NCBI RefSeq assembly: GCF_002646595.1
Contig: NZ_PDUD01000023.1
Span: 186,001-250,000 of the forward strand
Direction: 5' to 3'
DNA length: 64,000 nt
From: Flavilitoribacter nigricans DSM 23189 = NBRC 102662
Lineage (GTDB): Bacteria; Bacteroidota; Bacteroidia; Chitinophagales; Saprospiraceae
Shown here piece by piece: positions 17,767 through 27,754 of the stretch. The position numbers were made by a program, and so were the translations under genes. The notes beneath the pieces were generated by a model that had not been told where the DNA came from, did not search any database, and worked only from the letters and a program-made list of their open reading frames with translations. Numbering within the stretch: the stretch's first letter is position 1; each line of letters begins with the position of its first letter.

Positions 17767-18351
17767 AATGAGGCGGTTTTGTCGGATAGGGATCAAGCAT
17801 TATGCCATGTTTGTTTAGTGATTGTAAATCAATTTGTTATGACTTGGATGGGCTGTGATTTTGCGGCGAGACTGTACACTGCCGGACTGGGAGTGTTCAT
17901 TTTCGGACAATGGCTTTGTGGAGTTTGGGTGAGGGGAGGGTTGGTGAAAGGGTGAGTTGGAGAGGGGGAGACTTGGTGACTTGGTGAGGGGGTGAGTTGG
18001 AGACGGGGGGGATATCAGAGCAGTCGACTAGGTGTGCTGCTTGGATTTTTGATTGGTAATGGTCTGATTTTCAGATAAGTGTTTTGTGCTTATGGCCATC
18101 TTCACCGGGCATTTTGAGCACGCTCTCAGGCTACTACCGTATGCATATCGACTATTTGCGGAAAGCGCGAAACATTCGTCCGGATTCGGAGTTGTAATTG
18201 GTAATGAAGGATGGAGATAAAGCCGGTCTGGGCACTGCCGGAAAGGCGGTCGCCCGGCTAAATTTTACGATTTAAAATCGCCCAAAAAATATAATTGGGG
18301 AACCGGCGATCGCCGAGTACTAAATGTAGAAAAAAGCATATCTTTGCGCCC
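17767..18351. other. Intergenic with a G-rich low-complexity tract
   Basis: 585 nt upstream of both the permease pair and lepA. From about 17928 to 18012 the plus strand is a purine-rich run with repeated GAGTTGG and GGTGAGGGGG-type words and several G runs of 3-7, which could form G-quadruplexes. No gene is recognised. TATCTTTG at 18339-18346, six bases before the lepA ATG, fits the Bacteroidota -7 box TAnnTTTG, but no -33 partner is clear. Confidence 0.5.
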
Positions 18352-20142
18352 ATGAAGCATATCCGAAATTTTTGTGTTATCGCACATATCGATCACGGGA
18401 AAAGTACGCTTTCCGACCGCCTGTTGGAAACGACAAAATCCGTATCCGATCGCGATCTGAAAGAGCAGACCTTAGACAGCATGGACCTGGAGCGGGAGCG
18501 GGGTATCACCATCAAGAGCCACGCGATCCAAATGAAGTACCAGCATACGGATGGAGTAGAATATACCTTCAACCTCATTGACACTCCGGGCCACGTTGAC
18601 TTTTCATACGAAGTATCCCGTTCTATTGCCGCCTGTGAAGGCGCACTTCTACTGGTAGACGCTACGCAGGGCATTCAGGCCCAGACGATCTCCAATCTTT
18701 ACCTGGCTATTGAGCACGATCTGGAGATCATTCCGGTGCTGAATAAGGTGGACATGGATACCGCTATTATCGAAGAAGTTTCCGACCAGGTGATCGATCT
18801 GATCGGTTGCCCCAAAGAAGATATTATTCTGGCCAGTGGAAAAACCGGACTGGGAGTAGAAAATATCCTGGCAGCGATCGTTGATCGCATTCCGGCACCT
18901 TCCGGCGATCCCGAAGCACCGCTTCAGGCCCTGGTATTTGACTCTATCTTTAACCCCTTCCGGGGCGTGATTGCCTACGTACGGGTGATGAACGGTCGCC
19001 TGAAGAAGGGCGAAGAGATCCGTTTCGTCAATACCGGGAATGTCTACGCGGCCGATGAGATTGGGGTAATGCAGCTGGAAAATATTCCCACCAAAACGCT
19101 GGAAGCGGGGAATGTAGGCTACGTCATCACGGGGATCAAGGTATCCAAAGAGATTAAAGTAGGGGATACGATCACCCACGAAGAGCGGCGTTGTGATAAA
19201 GCTATTCAGGGATTTGAGGATGTAAAACCCATGGTTTTCGCCGGTATCTTCCCGCTGGATAATGACGATTTTGAAGACCTGCGGGACAGTCTGGAAAAAC
19301 TGCAACTGAACGACGCCTCCCTGATCTTCGAACCGGAAACCTCGGCGGCTCTTGGTTTCGGCTTCCGTTGCGGTTTCCTGGGGATGCTGCACCTGGAGAT
19401 CATTCAGGAACGCCTGTCCCGGGAATTCAACCAGGACGTGATCACCACGGTACCGAACGTATCCTACATCGCGTATACCAAGAAGGGCGATAAACTAAAC
19501 GTTCGCAACCCGGCGGATCTACCCGATCCGACCGTCATGGACTATGTGGAAGAACCCTATATCAACGCCCAGATCATCACCAAACCGGAATACATCGGTG
19601 CGATCATGAACCTGTGCATGGAAAAACGGGGTATTCTGATCAAGCAGATCTATCTGACCACCACCCGGGTTGAACTACAGTTTGACCTGCCGCTGGCGGA
19701 GATCGTTTTCGACTTCTACGATCGCCTGAAATCCATTTCGCGGGGTTATGCCTCCTTTGATTATCAGATGGACGACTACCGCAAATCGGATTTGGTAAAA
19801 CTGGATATAAAACTGAACGGTGAGAACGTCGATGCCCTGTCGGCCCTGGTACACCGGGAGAAAGCGGAAGCCTTTGGCCGTAAGATCTGTAAACGTCTCA
19901 AGGAACTGTTGCCGCGTCAGCAGTTTGCCATCGCGATCCAGGCCGCCATCGGCGCCAAGATTATTGCCCGTGAGACCATTTCCGCCCTGCGTAAGGACGT
20001 TACTGCCAAGTGTTACGGTGGTGACATCAGCCGGAAGCGGAAACTGCTGGAAAAGCAGAAAGCCGGTAAGAAGAAAATGCGTCAGTTCGGTAAAGTAGAG
20101 GTGCCCCAACGGGCGTTTCTGGATGTGCTGAAACTGGACTAA
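18352..20142 (+). CDS. lepA: Elongation factor 4 (LepA)
   Basis: A 596-residue translational GTPase (EF4), which remodels ribosomes during elongation or initiation. The start at 18352 gives the canonical [19 protein letters not shown] with the G1 loop; G2 [11 protein letters not shown]3 DTPGHVDF and G4 NKVD are all present. The LepA-specific C-terminal domain ends with [19 protein letters not shown] and contains [21 protein letters not shown]-initiated extension of 19 codons upstream is not supported. The gene is monocistronic, followed by a long inverted repeat. This is one of the most secure calls in the window. Confidence 0.98.
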   Translation: MKHIRNFCVIAHIDHGKSTLSDRLLETTKSVSDRDLKEQTLDSMDLERERGITIKSHAIQMKYQHTDGVEYTFNLIDTPGHVDFSYEVSRSIAACEGALLLVDATQGIQAQTISNLYLAIEHDLEIIPVLNKVDMDTAIIEEVSDQVIDLIGCPKEDIILASGKTGLGVENILAAIVDRIPAPSGDPEAPLQALVFDSIFNPFRGVIAYVRVMNGRLKKGEEIRFVNTGNVYAADEIGVMQLENIPTKTLEAGNVGYVITGIKVSKEIKVGDTITHEERRCDKAIQGFEDVKPMVFAGIFPLDNDDFEDLRDSLEKLQLNDASLIFEPETSAALGFGFRCGFLGMLHLEIIQERLSREFNQDVITTVPNVSYIAYTKKGDKLNVRNPADLPDPTVMDYVEEPYINAQIITKPEYIGAIMNLCMEKRGILIKQIYLTTTRVELQFDLPLAEIVFDFYDRLKSISRGYASFDYQMDDYRKSDLVKLDIKLNGENVDALSALVHREKAEAFGRKICKRLKELLPRQQFAIAIQAAIGAKIIARETISALRKDVTAKCYGGDISRKRKLLEKQKAGKKKMRQFGKVEVPQRAFLDVLKLD

Positions 20143-20149
20143 CGAGTTC

Positions 20150-20235
20150 AAAAGTGTATAAGTTCACCAGTGTGGAGATCTGAGGCCCGGACTACGGACG
20201 TCGGTTCACACTTTTTGACTTATACACTTTTTCCC
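20150..20235 (+). terminator. Long inverted repeat downstream of lepA
   Basis: AAAAGTGTATAAGT at 20150-20163 and ACTTATACACTTTT at 20218-20231 are a perfect 14-bp inverted repeat, the right arm running into a T tract (TTTTT). The left side also contains a short direct repeat (AGTTCAnnAGTGT twice). The 54-nt interior is GC-rich. It probably ends the lepA transcript. Confidence 0.6.
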
Positions 20236-20252
20236 TCGCCTTAACTCAGGTT

Positions 20253-20339
20253 TCATTCCTCCCTCGATAGATTCTTGGCAGCCCATATCAGGCCACCTCC
20301 AACCACCAGGGCCAGAATAGCAAGTTTCAGTAATATCAT
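20253..20339 (-). CDS. Very small membrane peptide, 28 aa
   Basis: An ATG-initiated frame of 28 codons. It starts MILLKLAILALVVGGGLIW, a single hydrophobic helix, and ends with a short charged tail KNLSREE. About 300 nt upstream on the same strand is a second ORF of nearly the same size with the same GGGLI core, which argues that both are translated and related rather than chance. Single-helix peptides of this size may regulate membrane complexes or act as type I toxins; nothing in the sequence decides this. No strong Shine-Dalgarno is seen, which is normal for Bacteroidota. Confidence 0.45.
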   Translation of the reverse strand: MILLKLAILALVVGGGLIWAAKNLSREE

Positions 20340-20631
20340 ATTATCCGGTATTTATAGTAACCACATAAAAGCTTGTCACATACGGCAATCCGTGGAAAGC
20401 TGTATGCCTATACATACCTATGCAATTACCCTGCCAAAAAAAGGCCTTCCGGGTAGAATTACTGCAAAATCACCTTGCGGTGATCATGGTTTTAGAATAT
20501 AGCTGTAGAAACTCGGGTATCTAATTGGTGTAGTCTGATTGGGGTGCTTTATAGGGAATGAGTGGTGCTACGTTCTTGTGGGATTGGAGATAAGTAGGAT
20601 AGCAACTTGGTTGCTTAAAGCTGAGCTTATT
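20340..20631. other. Spacer between the two peptide ORFs
   Basis: No gene recognised. A small hairpin ATCACC-TTGC-GGTGAT lies at 20469-20484. Confidence 0.4.
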
Positions 20632-20724
20632 TTAGCTCCGGTTGTTGTTGGCCGTCAAGTTGGACATCAAGATCAGGCCCCCGCCGAAGACAAATGCCCC
20701 GGCTACAATTGTAAGTATCAACAT
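20632..20724 (-). CDS. Very small membrane peptide, 30 aa
   Basis: An ATG-initiated frame of 30 codons: MLILTIVAGAFVFGGGLILM forms a single predicted transmembrane helix, followed by the polar tail SNLTANNNRS. Shares length, orientation, a hydrophobic N-terminus and the GGGLI motif with the 28-residue ORF downstream, so the pair looks like a duplicated small-protein gene. It lies in an otherwise gene-free stretch between lepA and the anti-sigma-like gene. Function unknown; the shared motif is seen, translation is inferred. Confidence 0.45.
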   Translation of the reverse strand: MLILTIVAGAFVFGGGLILMSNLTANNNRS

Positions 20725-21015
20725 AGCATGACAGATTAGTGATGTTAAAAAATAAAATAGGAGCGATAGTTCATGAGGGCAGTGCTAAAATGAAAAAAAA
20801 ACATCGCTTATCCAAAAAATGCAGGTGAATTTTTAGCGGGTAAGTACTTTAAAAAAATAAATAATGTGTTTTACTCCCGAAAAGGCTGGGTTTGCGGGAA
20901 ATAATGCCCCGTTTTTTTCGAAAAAAAATTTAAAATAATTTTTCAGCAGACCGGTAGGAAGGCATTACGGGCAATCTGTTGCAAGGGGTAATTGTACGGA
21001 TCCGGTTCATTCCGT
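20725..21015. other. AT-rich intergenic
   Basis: Upstream of the small peptide ORFs and downstream of the anti-sigma-like gene. It is A/T-rich with several A and T runs (20,790-20,945). No gene or clear terminator recognised. Confidence 0.4.
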
Positions 21016-21795
21016 TCAGGGCAGACTCACATTGGCGTACAGTTGATCCACATGGGGGACTTTGCTGCCGCCAACTGGTTCGAGGGTAATGTTGAGGCTG
21101 CTGGCTTTAGGCAGACAGCGAATGATCTGCGGCTCGGTATTGTGCGCATCGATCATGCCCAGATTCACCATTGTACCGGCGATATCGGCCCAGATCTGGT
21201 ACTGTTTACTTACCGGATGATCCGGTAGCGAGAACACCTGTACCACGGCCAGTTGCTCCTGTTCGTTCCAGAATACCCGCACTTCGGAGTCGGGCGCCAG
21301 GCTGGTTCCTTCCAGTTGGAGGGGGCTGGTAAGGTTGTTTTCGTAAAAGGCTACTTGTTGTTGGAGTTCTTGTAAAGATTCCTGTTCCTTCTGACAATCG
21401 TTTTTAAAAGCGATAAAATTTTTGTTGAGCTGGGAGAGTCTTTCCTGGGACCGCTGGGCCTGGGAGAAGTAATAAAAGCCGAAAGCGGCGAACAGGACCA
21501 GAAAAATTGCCATGATCCACTGGCTCATCGCCGGAGCGGACTTTTCCGTAAAGAAATCTTCTTCGTCCTCCTGGGCGGTGGGGGAAGCACTCAGATAAGG
21601 GTGATGATTTATTTTTGGGGTGGCAATCTGCTCTTCGGCATATTGCCGTACGGCATTGCGTAAAAGATCTATCTCAGATTGTATTTCCGGGAATGCGTGG
21701 GCGTAGCGCTCTACTTCCTCATTCTCCTCTTCAGTTGTAAGCCCCAGAACATACTGCTCCAGAAGCCCCGACTGCAAAAAACGCTCCTTGTCCAT
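21016..21795 (-). CDS. Anti-sigma factor, RskA-like
   Basis: A 259-residue single-pass membrane protein. The N-terminal cytoplasmic part (LLEQYVLGLTTEEENEEVERYA, about residues 11-50) resembles the short zinc-free anti-sigma helices; one membrane segment lies at about 92-112 (WIMAIFLVLFAAFGFYYF), then a coiled coil (about 113-150), and the C-terminal domain shows the RskA-type pattern VQVFSLPDHPVSKQYQIWAD. Such proteins hold an ECF sigma factor until regulated proteolysis releases it. No sigma-factor gene is adjacent, so it is an orphan here or serves another partner. Confidence in the family is moderate to high, in the partner none. Confidence 0.82.
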   Translation of the reverse strand: MDKERFLQSGLLEQYVLGLTTEEENEEVERYAHAFPEIQSEIDLLRNAVRQYAEEQIATPKINHHPYLSASPTAQEDEEDFFTEKSAPAMSQWIMAIFLVLFAAFGFYYFSQAQRSQERLSQLNKNFIAFKNDCQKEQESLQELQQQVAFYENNLTSPLQLEGTSLAPDSEVRVFWNEQEQLAVVQVFSLPDHPVSKQYQIWADIAGTMVNLGMIDAHNTEPQIIRCLPKASSLNITLEPVGGSKVPHVDQLYANVSLP

Positions 21796-22013
21796 AAGCC
21801 TTACTTTAGCTTTAAGTTTGATTATAGTCTACTATGCTGTATACATTTCTTTTTGCTAACAGGAGATGGAGGGAAATGTTCACTATCTCTGTCCACTACC
21901 GCAGTTTATTCTGCGCTTGGAGATCGGCGAGTTGGAAACGCAGGTGAATTGTTTACCTGGAAGGAAAATGGAGTGAAACTATGTGCTTTGGTATCGGCAG
22001 GAGGAAGCCGTTC

Positions 22014-23837
22014 TTAAAACGCCTGCAATGCTACCAGCTTCCGGTACTCGCCCTGTTGTTCCAGCAGATGGCGGTGATCGCCCCGTTCGATGATCTTCCC
22101 GGCTTTCATTACCACGATCTCATCGGCGTGCTGAATGGTGGACAGGCGGTGCGCGATCACGATCGAGGTCCGGTTTTTCATCAGTTCCACCAGTGCAGAC
22201 TGCACCAGCTGCTCCGATTCGGAATCCAGGGCCGAGGTCGCTTCGTCCAGAATGAGGATAGGCGGATTTTTCAGAATGGCCCGGGCGATGGTCAGGCGCT
22301 GGCGCTGGCCTCCGCTGAGTTTGTTCCCCCGGTCGCCGATATTGGTCTCATAGCCGTGTTCGGTGGCCGTGATGAAGTCGTGCGCATTCGCGATCCGGGC
22401 CGCCCGTTCTACCTGCTCGGGCCGAACGTCGTTCAATCCGAAAACGATATTGTTGTAAATGGTGTCATTAAAGAGGATCGCTTCCTGGGAGACGATACCC
22501 ATGAGGGAGCGAAGATCCCGCAGCTTGTAGTCCCGGATATCCTTACCGTCGATGAGGATCTGACCGCCGCTGACGTCGTAAAATCGGGGCAGGAGATCGA
22601 CGATCGTTGACTTACCGGCACCCGACGGACCCACCAGCGCAATGACCTTTCCCTTGGGAATATGGAGGTCGATATCGCGCAGCACCGGTCCTTCTTCATC
22701 GCGGTAGCTGAACCGGACATCCCGGTAGACGATCTCGGACTGAAAGTCTTCGATGGGCAGCGCATCGGGTTTTTCCTGAATGGCATTGGGCGCATCGAGG
22801 ATCAATTCGATGCGTTCCATGGCTCCGATCCCCTTTTGGATGTGATAGTAGGCTTTGGAAAAGGATTTGGCCGGGTCGATCACATTGTAGAATGCGAAAA
22901 TGAAAGTCAGGAATACCTCCGCGTCCATATTGCCCGAAAATACCAGGCGGGAGCCGTACCACAGCAGGATGGCCACTACAGAAATTCCGAGAAATTCGGA
23001 TAGGGGAGAGGAGAGATCCCTCCGCCACAACAGGCGGGTGAGCGTGATCCGGTAGCCGTTATTCTCGCGCGAGAACTTACGGCGCTGGTAGTCCTCCGCG
23101 TTAAATCCCTTGATAATACGCAGTCCGCCGAGTGCTTCCTCCAAAATGGCCACGATGTTCCCCAGCTTTTCCTGTACAATAGAGGAAGAGCGTTTCAGAG
23201 TGCGGCCGATCCCGCCGATAATAAAGGCCGTAAAGAGGATCAGGCCAAATACAAAAACGGTCAGGTTCGGGCTCACGTACACCATGTAACCCAGTGAACC
23301 CGCAATGATCAGGGGCTCGCGGAACACCGCTTCCAGTACGTTCAGGATACTACCTTCCACTTCCTGGACATCGGAGGAGACCCGGGAAATGGTATCGCCT
23401 TTGCGTTCTTCGGAGAAATAGGCCAGCGGCAGGTCCAGTACTTTGTTGAACAACTGCTTGCGCAGATCGCGGACCACGCCGTTGCGCACCGGTGCCATAA
23501 AGAACAGGGCGAGATAGCGAAAGAGGTTTTTGAGAAAAAATGCGCCGATGATGGCCCCGATCACGTAGAGTAGGGCCTGTTCCTTGCCCAGCTGGATGAT
23601 GAGCTGACTCAACTGGTAGTTCAGCCAGTCGTTGGCGTAGGAGATGCCGCCGCTGTCGGGGGGCATCTCGCGCAACAGCCTGGAATCATCCTCACTGAAA
23701 AGCAGGTTGAGAAAAGGAGCCAGCAGCGGAATGGCCACCACGGTGAATACCGCCGTCAGTATGTTGCTGACGATATTGCCGAGTACCAGTCCCCGGTATT
23801 TCCCCAGGTACTTCATCAACCTCCAGAAACTGTTCAT
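22014..23837 (-). CDS. MsbA-like ABC exporter (fused permease/ATPase)
   Basis: A 607-residue half-transporter, expected to act as a homodimer. Six membrane helices occupy about residues 15-325, with the type IV exporter pattern (LPLAYFSEERKGDTISRVSSDVQEVE). The ATPase domain has Walker A GPSGAGKST (about 410), Q-loop GIVSQEAILFND, signature LSGGQRQRLTIARA, Walker B ILILDEATSALD and the H-loop IAHRLSTI. It is closest in style to MsbA/lipid A or multidrug exporters; the substrate cannot be assigned with certainty. It precedes the gene group accC-accB-efp-fabH on the same strand but is separated by an inverted repeat, so separate transcription is likely. Confidence 0.93.
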   Translation of the reverse strand: MNSFWRLMKYLGKYRGLVLGNIVSNILTAVFTVVAIPLLAPFLNLLFSEDDSRLLREMPPDSGGISYANDWLNYQLSQLIIQLGKEQALLYVIGAIIGAFFLKNLFRYLALFFMAPVRNGVVRDLRKQLFNKVLDLPLAYFSEERKGDTISRVSSDVQEVEGSILNVLEAVFREPLIIAGSLGYMVYVSPNLTVFVFGLILFTAFIIGGIGRTLKRSSSIVQEKLGNIVAILEEALGGLRIIKGFNAEDYQRRKFSRENNGYRITLTRLLWRRDLSSPLSEFLGISVVAILLWYGSRLVFSGNMDAEVFLTFIFAFYNVIDPAKSFSKAYYHIQKGIGAMERIELILDAPNAIQEKPDALPIEDFQSEIVYRDVRFSYRDEEGPVLRDIDLHIPKGKVIALVGPSGAGKSTIVDLLPRFYDVSGGQILIDGKDIRDYKLRDLRSLMGIVSQEAILFNDTIYNNIVFGLNDVRPEQVERAARIANAHDFITATEHGYETNIGDRGNKLSGGQRQRLTIARAILKNPPILILDEATSALDSESEQLVQSALVELMKNRTSIVIAHRLSTIQHADEIVVMKAGKIIERGDHRHLLEQQGEYRKLVALQAF

Positions 23838-23860
23838 CTTGCAGTTTATTATTTACCGCA

Positions 23861-23940
23861 AAGGCGCGAAGTCACAAAGCAGCTTTGATCGGAGAACCCA
23901 GTTGTTCCCCTGCAAAACCTGTTTTGTGTCTTCGCGCCTT
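23861..23940. repeat. Inverted repeat with 18-nt arms
   Basis: AAGGCGCGAAGTCACAAA at 23861-23878 and TTTGTGTCTTCGCGCCTT at 23923-23940 pair at 17 of 18 positions around a 44-nt loop. It stands between accC's stop and the exporter gene start (both minus strand). It may end the accC operon transcript; words of this GCAAAGGCGC type recur widely in Bacteroidota intergenic DNA. Confidence 0.6.
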
Positions 23941-24010
23941 CGGATTAAAGCGTTCGTTACTACCAAGTACACCTGGTAGTCTGTTTTGTTTAACTCAGGT
24001 GCTGATCGGA

Positions 24011-25360
24011 TCAGGAAGGATCTTCCGACAGATCGAAATCGTTGAGGAATCCGGTATGGAAATCCCCTTTCCGGAAGTTCTCATCCTTCATCAGACGGGA
24101 GTGGAAAGGTACGGTGGTCTTCACGCCCTCAATGATGAATTCATCCAGTGCCCGTTCCATCTTCGTAATGCATTCCTCCCGCGTACGCGCCCGGCAGATC
24201 AGCTTGGCGATCATACTGTCGTAATAAGGCGGGATCTTATAGCCGGCGTATACGTGCGTATCCACGCGTACCCCGTGCCCTTTGGAACTGTGGAAAGACT
24301 GGATCTGACCCGGGCTGGGACGGAAATCATTGAAGGGATCTTCCGCATTGATCCGGCACTCGATGGCGTGGCCGGTCGGGTAGTAGTTCCCTCCGGTGAT
24401 CCGCTCGCCGGCTGCGATCTTGATCTGTTCCTTGATCAGATCGTGGTCGATCACTTCTTCCGTAACCGGGTGTTCTACCTGGATCCGGGTATTCATTTCC
24501 ATGAAGTAGAAGTTGCGGTATTTGTCCACCAGGAATTCGATGGTACCCACACCTTCGTAATTAATTGCCTCACCCGCGCGCACGGCCGCATCGCCCATGG
24601 CTTTACGCAGCTCGTCCGTCATAAAGGGAGAGGGGCATTCTTCTACCAGTTTCTGGTGGCGACGCTGAATGGAGCAGTCCCTTTCCGACAGGTGGACTAC
24701 CTTGCCCTTCTGGTCGCCGACGATCTGAAATTCAATATGGCGTGGTTCTTCGACGAATTTCTCAATATAGATCCCGTCATTGCCGAAAGAAGCTTTGGCT
24801 TCCTGGCGGGCTTTGTTCCACTGGTCTTCGAAATTCTCCGCTTTCCAGATCACGCGCATCCCTTTACCGCCACCGCCGGCCGTTGCCTTGATGATCACCG
24901 GATAACCGATCTCCTCGGCGATCTTCAATCCGTGCTTGACGTCCTTCACCAGGCCTTCTGACCCCGGTACTACCGGTACGCCGGCCTTGATCATGGTTTC
25001 TTTCGCGGTGATCTTATCCCCCATCTTCCGGATCTGTTCCGGTGTCGGTCCGATGAACTTGATGCCGTATTCGGCACACACTTCCGCAAAATCAGCGTTT
25101 TCCGCCAGGAACCCGTAGCCCGGGTGGACGGCGTCCGCGTTGGTGATCTCCACGGCGGCCATGATCTTGGGAATACTCAGATAAGATTCGGTGGAAGAAG
25201 GCGGACCGATACAGACCGCTTCGTCCGCAAAGCGTACGTGCAGGCTTTCGCGATCGGCCGTTGAATAAACGGCCACGGTCTTAATGCCCATTTCCCGGCA
25301 GGTCCGGATGATGCGCAGGGCTATCTCTCCGCGGTTGGCAATCAGGATCTTATTAAACAT
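24011..25360 (-). CDS. accC: Acetyl-CoA carboxylase, biotin carboxylase subunit
   Basis: A 449-residue ATP-grasp enzyme that carboxylates the biotin on AccB using bicarbonate and ATP, the first half-reaction of malonyl-CoA formation. Diagnostic segments are [20 protein letters not shown] at the N-terminus, the glycine-rich ATP loop [30 protein letters not shown] and [14 protein letters not shown] with the catalytic and metal-binding residues. Length is normal for a free AccC. It is the last gene of the run fabH-efp-accB-accC, 24 nt behind accB, which supports the ACC assignment over pyruvate carboxylase. Role is secure from family and context. Confidence 0.97.
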   Translation of the reverse strand: MFNKILIANRGEIALRIIRTCREMGIKTVAVYSTADRESLHVRFADEAVCIGPPSSTESYLSIPKIMAAVEITNADAVHPGYGFLAENADFAEVCAEYGIKFIGPTPEQIRKMGDKITAKETMIKAGVPVVPGSEGLVKDVKHGLKIAEEIGYPVIIKATAGGGGKGMRVIWKAENFEDQWNKARQEAKASFGNDGIYIEKFVEEPRHIEFQIVGDQKGKVVHLSERDCSIQRRHQKLVEECPSPFMTDELRKAMGDAAVRAGEAINYEGVGTIEFLVDKYRNFYFMEMNTRIQVEHPVTEEVIDHDLIKEQIKIAAGERITGGNYYPTGHAIECRINAEDPFNDFRPSPGQIQSFHSSKGHGVRVDTHVYAGYKIPPYYDSMIAKLICRARTREECITKMERALDEFIIEGVKTTVPFHSRLMKDENFRKGDFHTGFLNDFDLSEDPS

Positions 25361-25384
25361 ACAACAGTTTCAAAGTTAAAAGAA

Positions 25385-25915
25385 TTAGCCCTTGGGATCT
25401 ACCAGGAACAGTACCTGGTCGTACTCAACGGGCTGGGCGTCTTCTACCATTACTTTCACGATGCGTCCGCTGATCTCCGATTCGATCTCGTTGAACAGTT
25501 TCATGGCTTCGATGATACACACTACGGATCCGGCTTCCACCACATCGCCTACTTTTACATAAGCAGCTTTGTCGGGAGAAGAAGAACGGTAGAAGGTACC
25601 CACCATCGGGGACTTGATCGGTAAGTAATTAGCGCTTTCGTCGCTTTCTTCCGACTCTGATTTAGCCGGTGCGGCCGATTCTGCTTTCGGAGCCGGTGCG
25701 GGAGCCGGTGCCGCTTGCGGTTGGGCAAAAGAAGGCGGAACCGTAGAGACGGGCAGGAGGGGAGCCGCAGTACTTACGATATTCCCTTTTCCTCTGCCTT
25801 TGTAATATTCTTTGGTCCGCACGACCAGTTCGAATTCATCCTCTTTCAGTTTGAATTCAGCCAATTCCAGCTTGCTGATCAGCTTTAATAGATCCTGTAT
25901 TTCCTTAAAGGTCAT
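25385..25915 (-). CDS. accB: Biotin carboxyl carrier protein of acetyl-CoA carboxylase
   Basis: A 176-residue carrier. Residues 1-50 form the N-terminal region that docks to AccC ([20 protein letters not shown]), a Pro/Ala-rich flexible linker spans about 55-95 ([20 protein letters not shown]), and the C-terminal biotinyl domain carries the biotin-accepting Lys in [11 protein letters not shown], preceded by [11 protein letters not shown], the 'thumb' typical of AccB. Three bases separate it from the efp stop and 24 from accC, so the genes are co-transcribed. Clear call. Confidence 0.97.
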   Translation of the reverse strand: MTFKEIQDLLKLISKLELAEFKLKEDEFELVVRTKEYYKGRGKGNIVSTAAPLLPVSTVPPSFAQPQAAPAPAPAPKAESAAPAKSESEESDESANYLPIKSPMVGTFYRSSSPDKAAYVKVGDVVEAGSVVCIIEAMKLFNEIESEISGRIVKVMVEDAQPVEYDQVLFLVDPKG

Positions 25916-25918
25916 GTT

Positions 25919-26497
25919 TTATTGTTTTACACGTTCCATGTAAGCTCCCGTTTTGGTATCCACTTTTACCTTATCACCAACATTGATGAAAAGTGGCACT
26001 CTCACCTCCGCTCCGGTTTCTACGGTTGCCGGTTTTAAAGTATTGGTTGCAGTATCTCCTTTAACACCGGGTTCGGCGTAGGTGACTTCCAAAATGATAT
26101 ACTGAGGCATTTCCAGCGTCAGCGCCGTTTCGTTCACCGCGTGGTAAAGAATATCAACCTCCGTTCCTTCTTTCAGCAATCCGGGGTTTTCGATCATGGC
26201 CTCCCGTAGGAAGGTCTGCTCATACGTCTCGGAGTTCATGAAATGATACTTCTTACCGTCTACATCTTCATCACTGTACAGAAACTGGAATTTGCGGCGT
26301 TCTACCCGCACATCGTCTACTTTGTGGCCGGCCGGAATGGTATGATCCAGTACACGTCCGGTGGTCAGACTTTTCAATTTGGTGCGAACAAATGCAGCTC
26401 CTTTTCCTGGTTTTACGTGCTGAAATTCCACAACGATAAAGGTATCATTGTTCATTTCGATGCACATGCCGTTGCGAATATCTGAAGTACTTGCCAT
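25919..26497 (-). CDS. efp: Elongation factor P
   Basis: A 192-residue factor that rescues ribosomes stalled at polyproline stretches. N-terminal KOW-like domain has VKPGKGAAFVRTKLK; Lys32 at the loop tip corresponds to the site modified in many bacteria. The C-terminal OB domains end NVGDKVKVDTKTGAYMERV, the family signature. The start MASTSDIRNG at 26497 is the usual one; the four-codon upstream extension is rejected. It sits between fabH and accB, 3 nt from accB, an arrangement common in bacteria (efp with accBC). Confidence 0.97.
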   Translation of the reverse strand: MASTSDIRNGMCIEMNNDTFIVVEFQHVKPGKGAAFVRTKLKSLTTGRVLDHTIPAGHKVDDVRVERRKFQFLYSDEDVDGKKYHFMNSETYEQTFLREAMIENPGLLKEGTEVDILYHAVNETALTLEMPQYIILEVTYAEPGVKGDTATNTLKPATVETGAEVRVPLFINVGDKVKVDTKTGAYMERVKQ

Positions 26498-26590
26498 TGC
26501 AGAAAACAATTTTTTGAATCTAATCTATGGTTGACAAACCTTTTTTGGCTTCATTTTTAGAAAAACCACGCAAAGATAAAAAAATTGCGA

Positions 26591-27580
26591 TCAATAAGCC
26601 CATTTCAGATAGATCGCTCCCCAGGTAAAACCGCCGCCAAATGCGGTCAGTATTATATTATCTCCTTTATTGAATTCTTTTTCGTATTCCCACATGCAAA
26701 GCGGAAGGGTGCCGGCCGTCGTATTTCCGTAGCGCTGGATGTTGACGATCACCTTTTCCATGGGGAAATCGGCCATCTTGGCCACGGTCTCGATAATCCG
26801 CTTATTGGCCTGGTGCGGAATGAGCCATTTTACGTCATCCGTTGTCAGACCGTTGCGGGCCATCACGCGGGTCACCACGTCGCTCATGCCCGAAACGGCG
26901 GCCTTAAATACCGGGCGGCCGTTCTGAAATACAAAGTGCTCGCGGGCCGCAATGGTATCCACCGTGGCCGGATAACGCGAACCGCCGGCCTTGAGATGCA
27001 GGAATTCCGATCCGCTGCCGTCGCTTTTGTGCAGGGAGTCCAGCACGCCGTAACCCTCATCGTTGGGCTCCAGCAGCACCGCACCGCCGCCGTCACCGAA
27101 GATCACGCAGGTAGTACGGTCGGTATAATCGATGATGGAAGACATCTTGTCGGCGCCGATTACGATCACCTTTTTATACTGGCCGGAACTGATGAACATC
27201 GATCCGGTAGTCAGTGCGTACAAAAATCCCGAGCAAGCCGCATTGATATCGTAGCAAAAGGCATTTTTCATCCCGGTCGCGCTGGCGATGAGGTTGGCCG
27301 TGTCCGGGAAAGGCATATCGGCGGTTACGGTCGCGCAGATCACTAATTCGATCTCGGCCGGGTCGGTATTGGTTTTCTCCAGCAGTCCCTTTACGGATTC
27401 GATGCCCAGAACGGAAGTTCCCTGTCCTTCTCCTTTCAGAATACGGCGCTCCTTGATACCGGTGCGGGTGGTGATCCACTCGTCGTTGGTATCCACCATG
27501 GTTTCCAGTTCCTTATTGGTCAACACATAATCTGGCACATAGGCATGTACCCCGGTTATTGCTGCGTGAATATTTGACAT
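26591..27580 (-). CDS. fabH: 3-oxoacyl-ACP synthase III
   Basis: A 329-residue condensing enzyme that starts fatty-acid synthesis by joining acetyl-CoA (or a branched primer) to malonyl-ACP. The Cys-His-Asn triad is visible: Cys116 in DINAACSGFLYAL, His in WLIPHQANKRI and Asn in YGNTTAGTLPL. FGDGGGAVLLE and the C-terminal ILTAFGGGFTWGA are typical of FabH. Length is right. It leads the fabH-efp-accB-accC cluster, so primer and malonyl-CoA supply are encoded together; 93 nt before efp may contain a further promoter. Confidence 0.96.
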   Translation of the reverse strand: MSNIHAAITGVHAYVPDYVLTNKELETMVDTNDEWITTRTGIKERRILKGEGQGTSVLGIESVKGLLEKTNTDPAEIELVICATVTADMPFPDTANLIASATGMKNAFCYDINAACSGFLYALTTGSMFISSGQYKKVIVIGADKMSSIIDYTDRTTCVIFGDGGGAVLLEPNDEGYGVLDSLHKSDGSGSEFLHLKAGGSRYPATVDTIAAREHFVFQNGRPVFKAAVSGMSDVVTRVMARNGLTTDDVKWLIPHQANKRIIETVAKMADFPMEKVIVNIQRYGNTTAGTLPLCMWEYEKEFNKGDNIILTAFGGGFTWGAIYLKWAY

Positions 27581-27754
27581 GTTTTCGGTTGTTTCTGTTT
27601 TTGGAGGAGATTTGGGATTAGTATACCTTGGGGGTTAATAATCAGTAGGTTATACCTGTGAAGAGCCCGTATTTGAAGCTATACTTCACTTTTTGGCGCC
27701 GCCAAGGTAGGAATTTTTCGGGAATTGTAATGTCAATTTGCGGCCCCTAACTGC

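Noticed and set aside
22014-23837. Calling this gene msbA outright
   Set aside because: MsbA-like half-transporters cannot be told from multidrug exporters by sequence alone.
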